Below are positions 53,146 to 62,714 of a stretch of DNA of 64,000 bases, piece by piece. The notes beneath the pieces are model-generated. The model searched no databases. It was not told where the DNA came from and saw nothing but the letters and a program-made list of their open reading frames with translations. How positions within the stretch are numbered: the first letter of the stretch is position 1; the number at the start of each line of letters is the position of its first letter. A program made the position numbers and the translations under genes. Origin of the DNA: Opitutaceae bacterium (lineage in GTDB: Bacteria; Verrucomicrobiota; Verrucomicrobiia; Opitutales; Opitutaceae); contig JANQRT010000060.1 in the NCBI GenBank assembly GCA_028284385.1, forward strand, positions 1 through 64,000. Reading direction: 5' to 3'.

Positions 53146-56100
53146 ATGAAGGCAGTCACCATCGTCGGCGCTCGACCTCAATTTGTGAAAGTCGCTCTGT
53201 TGAGGAAGACGCTGCTGGCCTCAGGTGTACATGACATTCTCGTTCATACGGGGCAACATCACGATGTAGAGATGTCGGACGTCTTTTTTAAGGAGCTGGA
53301 AATCGGTCCTCCAGATGTCAACCTGGGAATCTTCTCGGGAAAAGATGGAGCTTGTATCCATCAAATGATTACTCCCATTGAAGAGGTCCTCGCGGCAGAA
53401 AGGCCATATGTAGTTATCGTTTTTGGCGACACTGCATCGACTTTGGCTGGGGCCTTGGTTGCAAACCGCCTTAATATTCCTGTAGCTCATGTCGAGGCGG
53501 GTTTACGCAGTTTCAACTCTAATATGCCTGAAGAAGTGTACCGAGCAAACACTGACAGGATTGCTCGTTGGCTTTTTGCCCCTAGTCAAGTCGCGGTCGA
53601 TAATCTACGCGCCGAGGGGATTGATGCGGGTGTTGAAGTTGTAGGCGACGTCATGCGTGACGCCGTTGATATATTCAGTCCGATAGCTGAGAGAAAAAGC
53701 AAGGTGCTACAAGAGCTTGATCTTGTGGAAAACGGATATGCAGTTGCCACTTTCCATCGCCAAGATAATGTTGATAATGTTGAGATCCTCTCGCAAATCT
53801 TGGCTGGGCTTAAAGAAATCGGAGACAAAGTAGTCTTTCCAGTTCATCCAAGAACGAAAAGGCGACTTAGCGAGTTCGGTTTAGGACTGCCAGCCAATGT
53901 TGTTGAATCTAAGCCATTCGGCTATCTTGATACGCTCAAACTCGTCATGTCGGCTAAAGCGGTCGTTACGGATTCGGGAGGTTTGCAGAAAGAGGCCTAC
54001 TGGCTTGGGTCGCCTTGCCTGACTATTCGTTCCGAAACGGAGTGGGTCGAAACCGTTGAATCGGGATGGAATATCTTGGCGGAAGCAGATCCAAGAAGCA
54101 TGGTGAATGCGTATCAGCGTTTGGATCCGCCGCGAGAGCGTCCGAATCTTTATGGAGATGGACAGGCATGTCGGCGAATCGTGGATACTCTCATTAGTAG
54201 ATCGAAAAAAGAGAGTGCTCCCAGGAAGCCTAAGTCTGTCCAGGGAGTAGAATCAGACTGCTGGGCATTTGATTTGGCGGCCTTCCGTAGTCAAAGTAGA
54301 CTTGCTTTCCCACGATGGGTCGGATGGACCGAAGCTTTATTGAATTCTTGGCCTGGACGATTTTTCCTTAGCCGCTCTATCCCTTGCGACGAGCGGAAAA
54401 CGCTTCTAGCTCGGTGCCAGTCGGTTGCTGATCGGTCTGATTTACGCGATGGAAAGATCCTAGATGAGGAGGGCTTTTCTTCTAGTAATATCCAAGGGAT
54501 GCTTTCATTAGCGGAGGTGGACCACGCTACGCTTTCCAGGCTTCCCAAGTGTCAATTGGCGATAGCTTTTGGAGGTGATAACGATGCTGACCTGCATAAG
54601 CAATGGACTGTCGCTCAAAAACTTGGTGTCGACTTGCTTATTTCAGAGCTGTTACCAGACGAATTGCCTATCAAGTTCGAACCCCAGGAATTGGATAGCT
54701 TTTGCCGGCAGTTTTTCTTTTTGGGACCTGCATTGCATGTTCCGGAAATTGAGGCGAACGAATCCCGAAATATTAATGAATTTGGTATAGTTTTCTATTG
54801 TCCTCGAGAGGACGCATTCGACAAATCACTGCTAGCGACCTTGGCTGTGGAGGACGACATTAGTAGTTATATAATGGTTACCGAGCGTTCTAGTTTGCTA
54901 AAGGCTCTAAAACAGGCCAATATTTGCCTCTCTTTCGCCTCTCTTCCGCAACAAGTTCAAGAAGCTGAGCTCTTTTGCAAGGCTTACGATATAAGGTTCG
55001 TCGATTTGGGGGCGAGCATGGCTTCGCCTTTTCGTTCGATTTTTTACAGTATGGCGTCTCCCCAGTTTGAATCTTTCGAGGTTCCTACGAGGGAGAGGTC
55101 CGAGATCAAGCGCTTGCGCGAGGCGATTGACTGGTGCAAAAGATTAAGAAAGCGATGCCGCGTCATTTCGTCCGAAGAAACCATACGATGGTGGGATCAA
55201 TTTTCAAATAGTAGGATCAGCGAACTTCTCGAACGGCTTGGACGCCCCGAAGATAGCAAACTCGCGAAAGAGCGAGATAATTTAGCAATAGAGGCGTTTT
55301 ATTGTCCCGATAATTTGGAGACGCTTTGGGAATATCCTTCAGATGGGGACACAACAAGTGTTGGTTTGAATAATTGGGTGGGCAGGCCCCTTTCTGGACG
55401 CGTTGCGGCAGGATTGTGCGACAACCTTCACCGGCTTCCATTTGAATTGGTCGACGTATCCAGAACTATGAGATTCTGCTCCCGGGCAACCTTGTTTTGG
55501 AAAATAGACAAAGCAGACAAGGAAGCTTTGGTTTTCTGGTTGAGAAAAGCTCTGCTGCAGAGAACGATCAAAGCCGAAGATGCTGAGGCTGTAATAGATC
55601 GCTTCGATCGTTTGAAGTCCGGTATTGTTAGACAAATCAGCCTCCTTGCGAGCTCGCTGGCTAAGATCCTTGCCGAGATCGGCGAGCAGCTGGAGGGGAG
55701 TCGGCGGCGGGAATGGTTTGAACTGGCCGTCTTCCTTTACGATCGAATGCTCGACGAGGATTGCCCTTGGCAGGGCGACAGGTATCGATTGCTGGCCATG
55801 AACGATCGTTCCCTTGAGGCTCGGGCACTCATGGACTATAATCACGGTCGCGGGATTGTTTCAGAGTACGATAGGGCGGTGCTTGCTATGGGTATTCTTG
55901 GCCCTATTCAAACGCGACTGATCATTCCCGCATTTAGGGCATCGAAACAGGTTGATCTGGATCTGGCTAAAGAGCTTCTCATCCGCGAACTGAAACCTGG
56001 AGTAAATTCCCAAAATGCAATCGCCTTGTTGGTTTATATAGGGGGGCTTCAAGGAGACGTGGAATTGCTGCTTCGTGTCCTCCGTGAGAGCGAAGGTATC

Positions 56101-56598
56101 GATGAATTTCAACGTTCACTGAGAGAAGATCAGGTCCGAGCATATTATTGGCTGGGAGATGAGTGCAGAAATCAAGACGATCTTCGCTTACCACACTCTT
56201 TTACAATGGAACCGCCGGTCAATAGTTTTGGGGTCACTCTTTTAGCCAGAGTAGCATGCCGAGAAATACGTGAGGTTAGAAGCTTGCTTGAGCAATCTAC
56301 TGTATCGGGAATCCTAGCAGAGCTTTCTACATTAAATCCGCGAGGGTTGAGTTTTTTTCATTCGTTTTGCTCCGTGGCTCTGTCCCGATTGGGGTATTCT
56401 ATTGAAGCAATGCGTCTTCTTATTTTGGGTACGCGTTTTTATCCTCAAAATAAGGTGTTCGAATCGAAATTCGGATTATCTGCCGATCTGCGAAGCGCAT
56501 TTCACGATCGCTCTCATTCGGAGCTAGTCAGGAGGTTCATGGACATTGTTGAAAGAGAGACAGAAAAAGCGTTTTCTTTGGGTAAATTCTTTAAATGA
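53146..56598 (+). CDS. WecB/WbpI-type UDP-HexNAc 2-epimerase with 790-residue unknown C-terminal extension
   Basis: Residues 1 to about 355 are a non-hydrolysing UDP-GlcNAc 2-epimerase: GARPQFVKVALLRKTL, HTGQHHDVEMSDVFF, EAGLRSFNSNMPEEVYR, and DSGGLQKEAYWLGSP. The next 790 residues match nothing I recognise. A middle part (about 380-660) looks alpha/beta, with repeated hydrophobic strands such as LAIAFGGDND. The last 350 residues look mainly helical, with leucine-rich repeats of helices. Usual family length is about 360-380, so the extension is real and the frame is continuous. It overlaps the next GT2 by ATGA. Confidence 0.88.
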   Translation: MKAVTIVGARPQFVKVALLRKTLLASGVHDILVHTGQHHDVEMSDVFFKELEIGPPDVNLGIFSGKDGACIHQMITPIEEVLAAERPYVVIVFGDTASTLAGALVANRLNIPVAHVEAGLRSFNSNMPEEVYRANTDRIARWLFAPSQVAVDNLRAEGIDAGVEVVGDVMRDAVDIFSPIAERKSKVLQELDLVENGYAVATFHRQDNVDNVEILSQILAGLKEIGDKVVFPVHPRTKRRLSEFGLGLPANVVESKPFGYLDTLKLVMSAKAVVTDSGGLQKEAYWLGSPCLTIRSETEWVETVESGWNILAEADPRSMVNAYQRLDPPRERPNLYGDGQACRRIVDTLISRSKKESAPRKPKSVQGVESDCWAFDLAAFRSQSRLAFPRWVGWTEALLNSWPGRFFLSRSIPCDERKTLLARCQSVADRSDLRDGKILDEEGFSSSNIQGMLSLAEVDHATLSRLPKCQLAIAFGGDNDADLHKQWTVAQKLGVDLLISELLPDELPIKFEPQELDSFCRQFFFLGPALHVPEIEANESRNINEFGIVFYCPREDAFDKSLLATLAVEDDISSYIMVTERSSLLKALKQANICLSFASLPQQVQEAELFCKAYDIRFVDLGASMASPFRSIFYSMASPQFESFEVPTRERSEIKRLREAIDWCKRLRKRCRVISSEETIRWWDQFSNSRISELLERLGRPEDSKLAKERDNLAIEAFYCPDNLETLWEYPSDGDTTSVGLNNWVGRPLSGRVAAGLCDNLHRLPFELVDVSRTMRFCSRATLFWKIDKADKEALVFWLRKALLQRTIKAEDAEAVIDRFDRLKSGIVRQISLLASSLAKILAEIGEQLEGSRRREWFELAVFLYDRMLDEDCPWQGDRYRLLAMNDRSLEARALMDYNHGRGIVSEYDRAVLAMGILGPIQTRLIIPAFRASKQVDLDLAKELLIRELKPGVNSQNAIALLVYIGGLQGDVELLLRVLRESEGIDEFQRSLREDQVRAYYWLGDECRNQDDLRLPHSFTMEPPVNSFGVTLLARVACREIREVRSLLEQSTVSGILAELSTLNPRGLSFFHSFCSVALSRLGYSIEAMRLLILGTRFYPQNKVFESKFGLSADLRSAFHDRSHSELVRRFMDIVERETEKAFSLGKFFK

Positions 56599-57374
56599 GG
56601 AAAATTTACATACTGCTCCCAGCTTATAACGAATCAAGCTCGCTGCCACGGCTTTTACCGAAGATTGCGGATGCCATGTCTGATCAGGATTGGAATTATG
56701 AAATCATCGCCTGCAATGATGGCAGTTCGGATGATACGCGATCTATCTTTCTGCAATTCAAAAAGACTATGCCAATCCGACTTATTGACCACTGGATAAA
56801 TCGAGGCTTAGGCGAAACGGTGAGGGATCTTTTTGAAGCAGTTTCAAAAGAATGTGATGATGATGATGTCATTGTTCGTTTCGATTGCGACGATACCCAT
56901 GAACCCTCGGTGATTCGGAAGCTTGTTGCTCGTCTTGATGAAGGTTTCGATGTCGTGACGGCATCGCGGTTTGCTAAAGGAGGAGGGCAGATGGGTGTCA
57001 GCGCCTACCGATCATTCGTTAGCTTGATGGCGAACTGGATCATGAAACTTGTTTTTCCAATAAAGGGGATTCGCGAATATTCCTGCGCCTATCGGGCTTA
57101 TCGTGGCTCTTTGGTTAAGCGCGCGATTCGCGTTTTCGGAAATGACTTCATTCAGCTTAAAGGCATGGGCTTTACGGGAAGCGTAGAAAAGCTGGTCAAG
57201 TTGAAGATGCTTGGAGCTAGATTTGCCGAGGTTGGCTTCGTTTTGCGCTACGATCAAAAGCAAAGCGATAGCAAGATGGTAACGAGCGTGACAGCATTGG
57301 GGTATTTTGTTTTGCTAATGCTTTACCACTGGCCATGGGGTGGTTGGCGACGTAGCAAATTCTTCGATACTTAA
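56595..57374 (+). CDS. Family 2 glycosyltransferase (DPM1-like)
   Basis: This 259-residue GT-A enzyme has ILLPAYNESSSLPRLLPKI, the DDGSSDDT motif, and the divalent-metal region DCDDTHEPSVI. A hydrophobic stretch near residues 225-245 may associate with the membrane. It resembles polyprenyl-phosphate-sugar transferases and could transfer a first sugar to a lipid carrier. It overlaps the epimerase fusion gene by ATGA. Confidence 0.88.
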   Translation: MRKIYILLPAYNESSSLPRLLPKIADAMSDQDWNYEIIACNDGSSDDTRSIFLQFKKTMPIRLIDHWINRGLGETVRDLFEAVSKECDDDDVIVRFDCDDTHEPSVIRKLVARLDEGFDVVTASRFAKGGGQMGVSAYRSFVSLMANWIMKLVFPIKGIREYSCAYRAYRGSLVKRAIRVFGNDFIQLKGMGFTGSVEKLVKLKMLGARFAEVGFVLRYDQKQSDSKMVTSVTALGYFVLLMLYHWPWGGWRRSKFFDT

Positions 57375-57381
57375 TTGTAGG

Positions 57382-59268
57382 ATGTGTGGTATTTGCGGAT
57401 TTTTCGGGGAATCGCGTTCTTCTGCAGAACGAAACGAAATTGCAGATCGAATGTCTGTAAAGATAGCTCATAGAGGTCCAGATGATCTAGGCTCTTTTTC
57501 TGATAGCAATGCAAGCCTGCGGCATCGTAGATTAGCGATTATCGATATTGCAGGAGGAAGCCAGCCAATGCTCTCGGATGATCGGCGGTACGTATTGGTT
57601 TTCAATGGCGAAATCTATAATTTCATCGAGTTGCGTCAGGAGCTGAAAGCTATAGGTCAAACCTTTCGGACGAAATCCGACACGGAGGTTCTGCTTCAAG
57701 CGCTGATCCGGTGGGGTAAGGATTCATTGCCCAAGCTAAATGGAATGTTTGCGTTTTGTTTTCTGGACACGAAGACCGGGGATTGGATTCTCGCCCGTGA
57801 TGCAATTGGCATCAAGCCGTTGTACTGGACCCAAGTAGGGGAGGAGTTTGTTTTCGCTTCGGAGATCAAGGCATTGCTCGAGCATCCTAGTCTTGCTTCT
57901 CGATTGGATGGCCAAGCTTTGCAGGAGTATTTGGCCTTCCAGTTCTGCCTTGGAGAGCGAACGCTATTCGAGGGCGTTCGGAAGTTGTTGCCTGGAACTT
58001 GGATGAGTGGAAGGAATGGGAAACGTCTAGAGATCGGAACGTATTGGGAGCCTAACTACAATATAGATGAGACGAAAACTGAAGAAGAGTTTCTTGATGA
58101 TCTGCTAGGGCTTCTCGAAGATGCGGCAAATTTGCAGCTACGCAGTGATGTTCCTCTTGGGTGCTATCTTTCAGGTGGTCTGGATTCAAGCGCCGTTTCG
58201 CTTCTTGTCAGTAAAAGGCTAGCTAAAAGGATGCCGCTTTTTCATGGCCGTTTCGTTGAGCCATTAGGGTATGATGAATCTCGATACGCGAAGGTTCTTG
58301 CCGATTCTATCGGAGGAGAGTTGCATATTGCCGAGCCATCCGCAGCTGACTTCGTCAATTCCATGCCTGAAATAATCCATTGCATGGATGAGCCAGTAGC
58401 GGGACCCGGTGTTTTCCCGCAGTACATGGTCAGCAAAGAAGCAAGTAAGCAAGTGAAGGTAGTATTGGGAGGACAAGGTGGTGACGAGATATTCGCGGGA
58501 TACGCTCGCTATCTGGTCGCTTATCTTGAGCAGGCGCTCAAGGGAGCGATTTTCAGAACCCAAGAAGAAGGCAACCATATTGTAACGCTTAGTTCCATTG
58601 TCCCCAACTTAACGGTGTTGCAGCAGTATCATCCGCTGATGTCTCGTTTCATGTCGGAGGAGCTTTTTGGGCCGATGGACCGACGATACTTCAGGCTTAT
58701 CGATCGCATGGATGGTAACAACGATATATTGTCTAGCGAAATGAAAAGCAGTTTCGATGGAGAGACTCTTTTTTCGAACTTTCAAAGTCTCTTCAATCAT
58801 GTTCAGACAAAATCTTATATCAACAAGATGCTTCACTTTGACATGCGTACCATGTTGCCATCGCTGCTTCAGATCGAGGATCGGGTCAGCATGGCTTGGG
58901 GATTGGAATCTCGTGTTCCGCTGTTGGATACAAGGATTGCGGATTTAGTAAATAGAATGCCACCCAAACTGAAGTTCAAGGGTGGCAGGACTAAGCACAT
59001 TTTTCGAAAAGCTCTTGATGGATTGGTCCCTGAGGCCATTTTCTTGCGCGAAGACAAGATGGGATTTCCTGTACCTTTGCATGACTGGATAAGCTGCTCA
59101 CCCGTTCGAGATTTTGTTGGCGATACGCTTTTAAAGCGAGCTTCCTTGCAAAGGGGAATTTACAAGCCTCAAGCTTTACGTAGTTTAATTGATGATAAGC
59201 GCCCATTCGGGCGAGCGCTTTGGGGAGCTCTATCGCTAGAGCTTTGGCATGAACAATTCATCGACTAG
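57382..59268 (+). CDS. asnB: Asparagine synthase (glutamine-hydrolysing)-like amidotransferase
   Basis: From the ATG at 57382 the protein has 628 residues. The start codon is fixed by the N-terminal nucleophile Cys2 in MCGICGFFGES, a class II glutaminase. GEIYNFIELR and the ATP-binding loop SGGLDSSAVSLL (PP-loop) are present. Within a polysaccharide operon, such proteins often amidate uronic acids or peptides instead of making asparagine. The next gene overlaps its last 20 bases. Confidence 0.88.
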   Translation: MCGICGFFGESRSSAERNEIADRMSVKIAHRGPDDLGSFSDSNASLRHRRLAIIDIAGGSQPMLSDDRRYVLVFNGEIYNFIELRQELKAIGQTFRTKSDTEVLLQALIRWGKDSLPKLNGMFAFCFLDTKTGDWILARDAIGIKPLYWTQVGEEFVFASEIKALLEHPSLASRLDGQALQEYLAFQFCLGERTLFEGVRKLLPGTWMSGRNGKRLEIGTYWEPNYNIDETKTEEEFLDDLLGLLEDAANLQLRSDVPLGCYLSGGLDSSAVSLLVSKRLAKRMPLFHGRFVEPLGYDESRYAKVLADSIGGELHIAEPSAADFVNSMPEIIHCMDEPVAGPGVFPQYMVSKEASKQVKVVLGGQGGDEIFAGYARYLVAYLEQALKGAIFRTQEEGNHIVTLSSIVPNLTVLQQYHPLMSRFMSEELFGPMDRRYFRLIDRMDGNNDILSSEMKSSFDGETLFSNFQSLFNHVQTKSYINKMLHFDMRTMLPSLLQIEDRVSMAWGLESRVPLLDTRIADLVNRMPPKLKFKGGRTKHIFRKALDGLVPEAIFLREDKMGFPVPLHDWISCSPVRDFVGDTLLKRASLQRGIYKPQALRSLIDDKRPFGRALWGALSLELWHEQFID

Positions 59269-60607
59269 GCAGAGCTTTCTTCTTAACGCCAAAATCAGAC
59301 ATGATTGGGCACTTGAAAATCTGTCATGCTATTTTGGTGACAAATTAGATATCATAGATGAACTCCCCTTGAAGCGGCTGGAGTCGCTCGATGCCGGACC
59401 GTTACCGCCGAGATTATGCACAGTCGCTCTACCGGATTGGGCGAACCATTGTGGAGTGGAGGGAGTTATTCTGGTTCCGGAATCCCTATCAAGAGATTCT
59501 TGGGATTCGGTCCCTTGGTTGGACGTCGCTGCGTGGTACATGAGTTCGGTTGCAGAGCGTGAATTTGAAGCCGAGAGAGGTCCTATCTTTTCAAATTCTT
59601 TTCGACTGAAAGGCTGGGATCCTCGTCTTTGGAAGTACGCCTGGGCTAATCGTATCGCTCTTTTTTTACGAGAATGGGCAGGCCGTAAACGCGGAGAGGT
59701 CGTCGACGTTCTGTTTGGAGGGAAACCCCAAGCGCGATTGATACTCTCTCACGACGTTGATGCTATTTCTAAAACACTACCGATTCGGGGAAAGCAGACA
59801 TTTCGTATCTTGGCGAAAGCGCTCCGACGTCTAGGAAGACTCGATATTCCAGGCGCCCTAAATGCTTGTTTTAGTGCTTTGTCTTTTTTCTTCTCTTCTC
59901 CATCATATGATCGATTTGCCGAAATCATAAAAATGGAGAAATCGCTGAAAGCGAAGAGCTTGTTTTTCGTATATCCTAATGATGAAGATCGGCGTGGATT
60001 GAAAAAGTGGATACTCGATCCCTCATACCGTCTCAATTCTCCTGTATTTTCGTTCCTTGCCGAGAGGGTAAAAGATCATGATGCTTTTGTCGGCAGTCAT
60101 CCGTCTATCTTCCACTGGCGCGATACTCACTCCATCAGTCGTGGACGTGATCGATTAGAAAAGCGCTTTGAACGCAGTATTAGTTTCTGTCGTCAGCATT
60201 GGCTCAAATTCTCATTTGCCGACACCTGGCACTGTCAACGTGAAGCCGGCTTTCATATCGACCTTACTTTAGGCTTCAATGATCGGCCTGGTTTCCGCAA
60301 TGGATCGGCTCTTTTATTGAAGCCAGATCCATGTGAGCAATTCCGGACAGCTCCTATGGTTTTGATGGACTCGCATTTGTATGATTGTCGTGATTATGAT
60401 CAAACGGAGCGAATCAGTGAGATGCGCCACTGGCTTCAAGAGCTTAACCAAGTGGGTGGAATCGCTTCAGTCATTTGGCATCAGCGCGTTTTCGCTCCCG
60501 ACTACGGCTGGAGAGATTTATACGTTAAGATGCTCGAACTGGCCAATGACTTGGGAATTGAATTTGCGGATCCTGAGCAAATTGCTTTGCTACGAAGAGA
60601 GCATTGA
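59249..60607 (+). CDS. Polysaccharide-deacetylase-like protein
   Basis: This 452-residue protein has the deacetylase motif L-S-H168-D169-V-D171 near residue 168, then a second His in FVGSHPSIF and later DTWHCQREAGF and GFNDRPGFRN. The 160-residue N-terminal region is not recognised. Position next to the asparagine synthase suggests it acts on the same sugar. No signal peptide is visible, so it probably works in the cytoplasm or on a lipid-linked intermediate. It overlaps the preceding gene. Confidence 0.78.
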   Translation: MNNSSTRQSFLLNAKIRHDWALENLSCYFGDKLDIIDELPLKRLESLDAGPLPPRLCTVALPDWANHCGVEGVILVPESLSRDSWDSVPWLDVAAWYMSSVAEREFEAERGPIFSNSFRLKGWDPRLWKYAWANRIALFLREWAGRKRGEVVDVLFGGKPQARLILSHDVDAISKTLPIRGKQTFRILAKALRRLGRLDIPGALNACFSALSFFFSSPSYDRFAEIIKMEKSLKAKSLFFVYPNDEDRRGLKKWILDPSYRLNSPVFSFLAERVKDHDAFVGSHPSIFHWRDTHSISRGRDRLEKRFERSISFCRQHWLKFSFADTWHCQREAGFHIDLTLGFNDRPGFRNGSALLLKPDPCEQFRTAPMVLMDSHLYDCRDYDQTERISEMRHWLQELNQVGGIASVIWHQRVFAPDYGWRDLYVKMLELANDLGIEFADPEQIALLRREH

Positions 60608-60810
60608 TGACATTCTGGAGACTAGGCTTTGTTCCCACATTCTGTACGCTTCTGGAACGTTTGTATCTGAAACTCGTTAAGATCGAATGCATCGATAAGG
60701 TCTCGACCATCGAGAGTGATATGCGAAAATTCTTGGTAGTCGAAGGACCGACGCTCTATCCCTTGCGAATCGGAGGCTTTAACTTCACTCTTTTAGCGTC
60801 TTCAGAGTAA
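60607..60810 (+). CDS. Small unknown protein, possibly a gene remnant
   Basis: A short frame of about 67 residues starts at an ATG whose first base is the last base of the upstream stop (TGATG), with a TTG one codon earlier as alternative. The end PLRIGGFNFTLLASSE resembles the last strand of some class I methyltransferases, so it could be the 3' remnant of one. It precedes the PhyH-like gene by 28 bases. I have no domain evidence. Confidence 0.4.
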   Translation: MTFWRLGFVPTFCTLLERLYLKLVKIECIDKVSTIESDMRKFLVVEGPTLYPLRIGGFNFTLLASSE

Positions 60811-60838
60811 AAAAGCGAATATAGGATCTTAACGTGTT

Positions 60839-61690
60839 ATGAGTGGATTTTCGAAGGAAAAGTATTTGGACATTGGTTACGAAGTCGTCTCCTTGTCGGA
60901 TAACGAGGAATTTCTAGCTCTTGCTGATCAGGCTTCTCTTTATGTCGACGACCTATCAAGTCAACGAGTGAAAACCCAGACTCTTTGGAAGTCCAAGAAC
61001 AATACCATCAAGCAAGCGGTCAATGCCCATCGCCACTTGGAATCTTACAAGAGCTTGTTGGAGTCCGACGCGATTCGAGATATCATCCTAGCTGTTTTCG
61101 AAGAAACTCCCTGTTACATCACGGGTTCCAAGCTTAGTCTGAAACACGTCGGCGAAACGCAGATTTGGTACGCTCATCAGGATCGCGCTTATCTTCAGAA
61201 CACCGAGCTGAAGTGCGCGACTTTCGGTGTCTTGCTCGAAGACTGTGGGGAGGCGAATGGAGCTATCCACGTTATTCCGGAGTCGCACAAGGCCGGCTTG
61301 GTCAAGCATGACATTGTCTTCGAGCCGTCTGAGAAGGAGCCCCAGATCAAGATCCCCGGAGTCGATTCGAGTCGCGCGGTCGCGCTTGAGGGCAAGAAAG
61401 GCGACGTGCTTGTATTTGATGGAGGAACCATACATTTTTCTGGCGAGAACAGTGCTGGTGGGAAGCGGCCTATTTTCATTTTCCAAGTTCAGGAGGTTGA
61501 GGGCATCCCTCTCGAAATAGATGGGAGCCTGGCAGTTGTATTCAACTACCAGTACGAGGAGAGTCTCGACCTGCGTTCTGTTCGTCGGAAGAAGCGACTG
61601 AGAAATCTTCTCGTGTATCCCGTTTTGAAGAAGGCGCTTTACTTTTGCAAAGCGGTGGGGTTGCTAAAGCTCATTCGACTCACCAAATGA
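60839..61690 (+). CDS. Phytanoyl-CoA dioxygenase (PhyH) family protein
   Basis: This 283-residue protein has the iron(II) triad H113-x-D115...H199 in WYAHQDRAYL and FDGGTIHFSGENS, with R210 placed to bind 2-oxoglutarate. GVLLEDCGEANGAIHVIPES is typical of PhyH. It probably hydroxylates a sugar, lipid or amino acid linked to the locus. It overlaps the convergent methyltransferase gene tail-to-tail by 27 bases. Confidence 0.88.
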   Translation: MSGFSKEKYLDIGYEVVSLSDNEEFLALADQASLYVDDLSSQRVKTQTLWKSKNNTIKQAVNAHRHLESYKSLLESDAIRDIILAVFEETPCYITGSKLSLKHVGETQIWYAHQDRAYLQNTELKCATFGVLLEDCGEANGAIHVIPESHKAGLVKHDIVFEPSEKEPQIKIPGVDSSRAVALEGKKGDVLVFDGGTIHFSGENSAGGKRPIFIFQVQEVEGIPLEIDGSLAVVFNYQYEESLDLRSVRRKKRLRNLLVYPVLKKALYFCKAVGLLKLIRLTK

Positions 61691-62551
61691 GTCCGCCTTT
61701 TTTACGCTCGCGTAAATCATGAATCCTAGTTTTCTGTCGAGGTAGAGATGTAGCCAGTGTGGGATCCCAATAGGTAAGGTTCGAGCTGGAAAGTGGTGAA
61801 CGAAGAGAGATTCCACTTTGAATTCCGGTTCTAGCAGCTCGATAAATTCATTTTTCGAATACGCCTTGCCTATGGGATTCTTCTTTCCGTCGTACATGCG
61901 AATCAACTGGTCGATTTCTTTTACCGAATAGATTGTTTCTCGCTCTCGACCAGCGAATTTGGCTCCGAGAAATGCTGCCATTTTGCCCAAAGGATAGAAA
62001 CATCTCCAATTTCTTAATACGAAATTCTTGTAGTATACTCCGATAAGGGCAGTGCCTCCTTGCTTGAGAACTCGGTGGAATTCGCGAACGCAGGATTTCG
62101 TATTCGGAGTGTGGTGAATAACGCCGATGCAGTTGATGTGATCGAAAGAGCTACTTTCGAAGCTCATGTTCTCGGCGTTTTGCAGAGAAACTTGTAGCTG
62201 GACATTGTAAGCTTTGGCGCGTTCTCGAGCGAGTTTGACCGCTGCCTCCGTCAAATCGCAGGCGTGGATCGGTCGATCCGTTTCCCGAGCGAGTTCAACG
62301 CTCCAGAAACCCGGGCCGCAGCCTACGTCGAGGATCGAATCGCTTTGCCGCGCCCGAGAAAAGATGCGTTCGTCGAGCTTTCCGGCGAAGCAATCGTCGA
62401 TAATGATGCTTCTCTGTTCTTCGAAGAAATCGGTCGTGCCTGCTTCGTATCGAGATTCTCCCGTAAAAAGGGGATGCTGCTCCCAAAAATCGCGTACGTC
62501 ATCTATGGTAGCTTCTCTCGATTCGCCTAAGTCTGTCTCGCTCGGAGGCAT
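61664..62551 (-). CDS. Class I SAM-dependent methyltransferase
   Basis: From the ATG at 62551 this is a 295-residue methyltransferase with motif I SILDVGCGPGFWSVEL, the acidic loop HACDLTEAAVKLA, and NAENMSFESSSFDHINCIG before the fourth strand. The tail is hydrophobic and aromatic (HFPARTLPIGIPHWLHLYL), so it may associate with lipid. The frame is open to 62851, and an ATG at 62656 would put its start two bases from the alternative start of the divergent radical SAM gene, so I chose 62551. Confidence 0.83.
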   Translation of the reverse strand: MPPSETDLGESREATIDDVRDFWEQHPLFTGESRYEAGTTDFFEEQRSIIIDDCFAGKLDERIFSRARQSDSILDVGCGPGFWSVELARETDRPIHACDLTEAAVKLARERAKAYNVQLQVSLQNAENMSFESSSFDHINCIGVIHHTPNTKSCVREFHRVLKQGGTALIGVYYKNFVLRNWRCFYPLGKMAAFLGAKFAGRERETIYSVKEIDQLIRMYDGKKNPIGKAYSKNEFIELLEPEFKVESLFVHHFPARTLPIGIPHWLHLYLDRKLGFMIYASVKKADSFGESNEL

Positions 62552-62714
62552 GGATCGATAGAATCGCGATAGGCAGGTTCTGCAAGCGCTATCGAGAGGA
62601 GGCTTTGTCGTCGGTCGCCAGTTTTCGTTTGCCCTAGGCTGATTTTGCGAAAGCATCGTGAACCTCGTCGACTTGATTAGCCGAGCGAACGAGTCTACAT
62701 TTCGAGATTCATCT

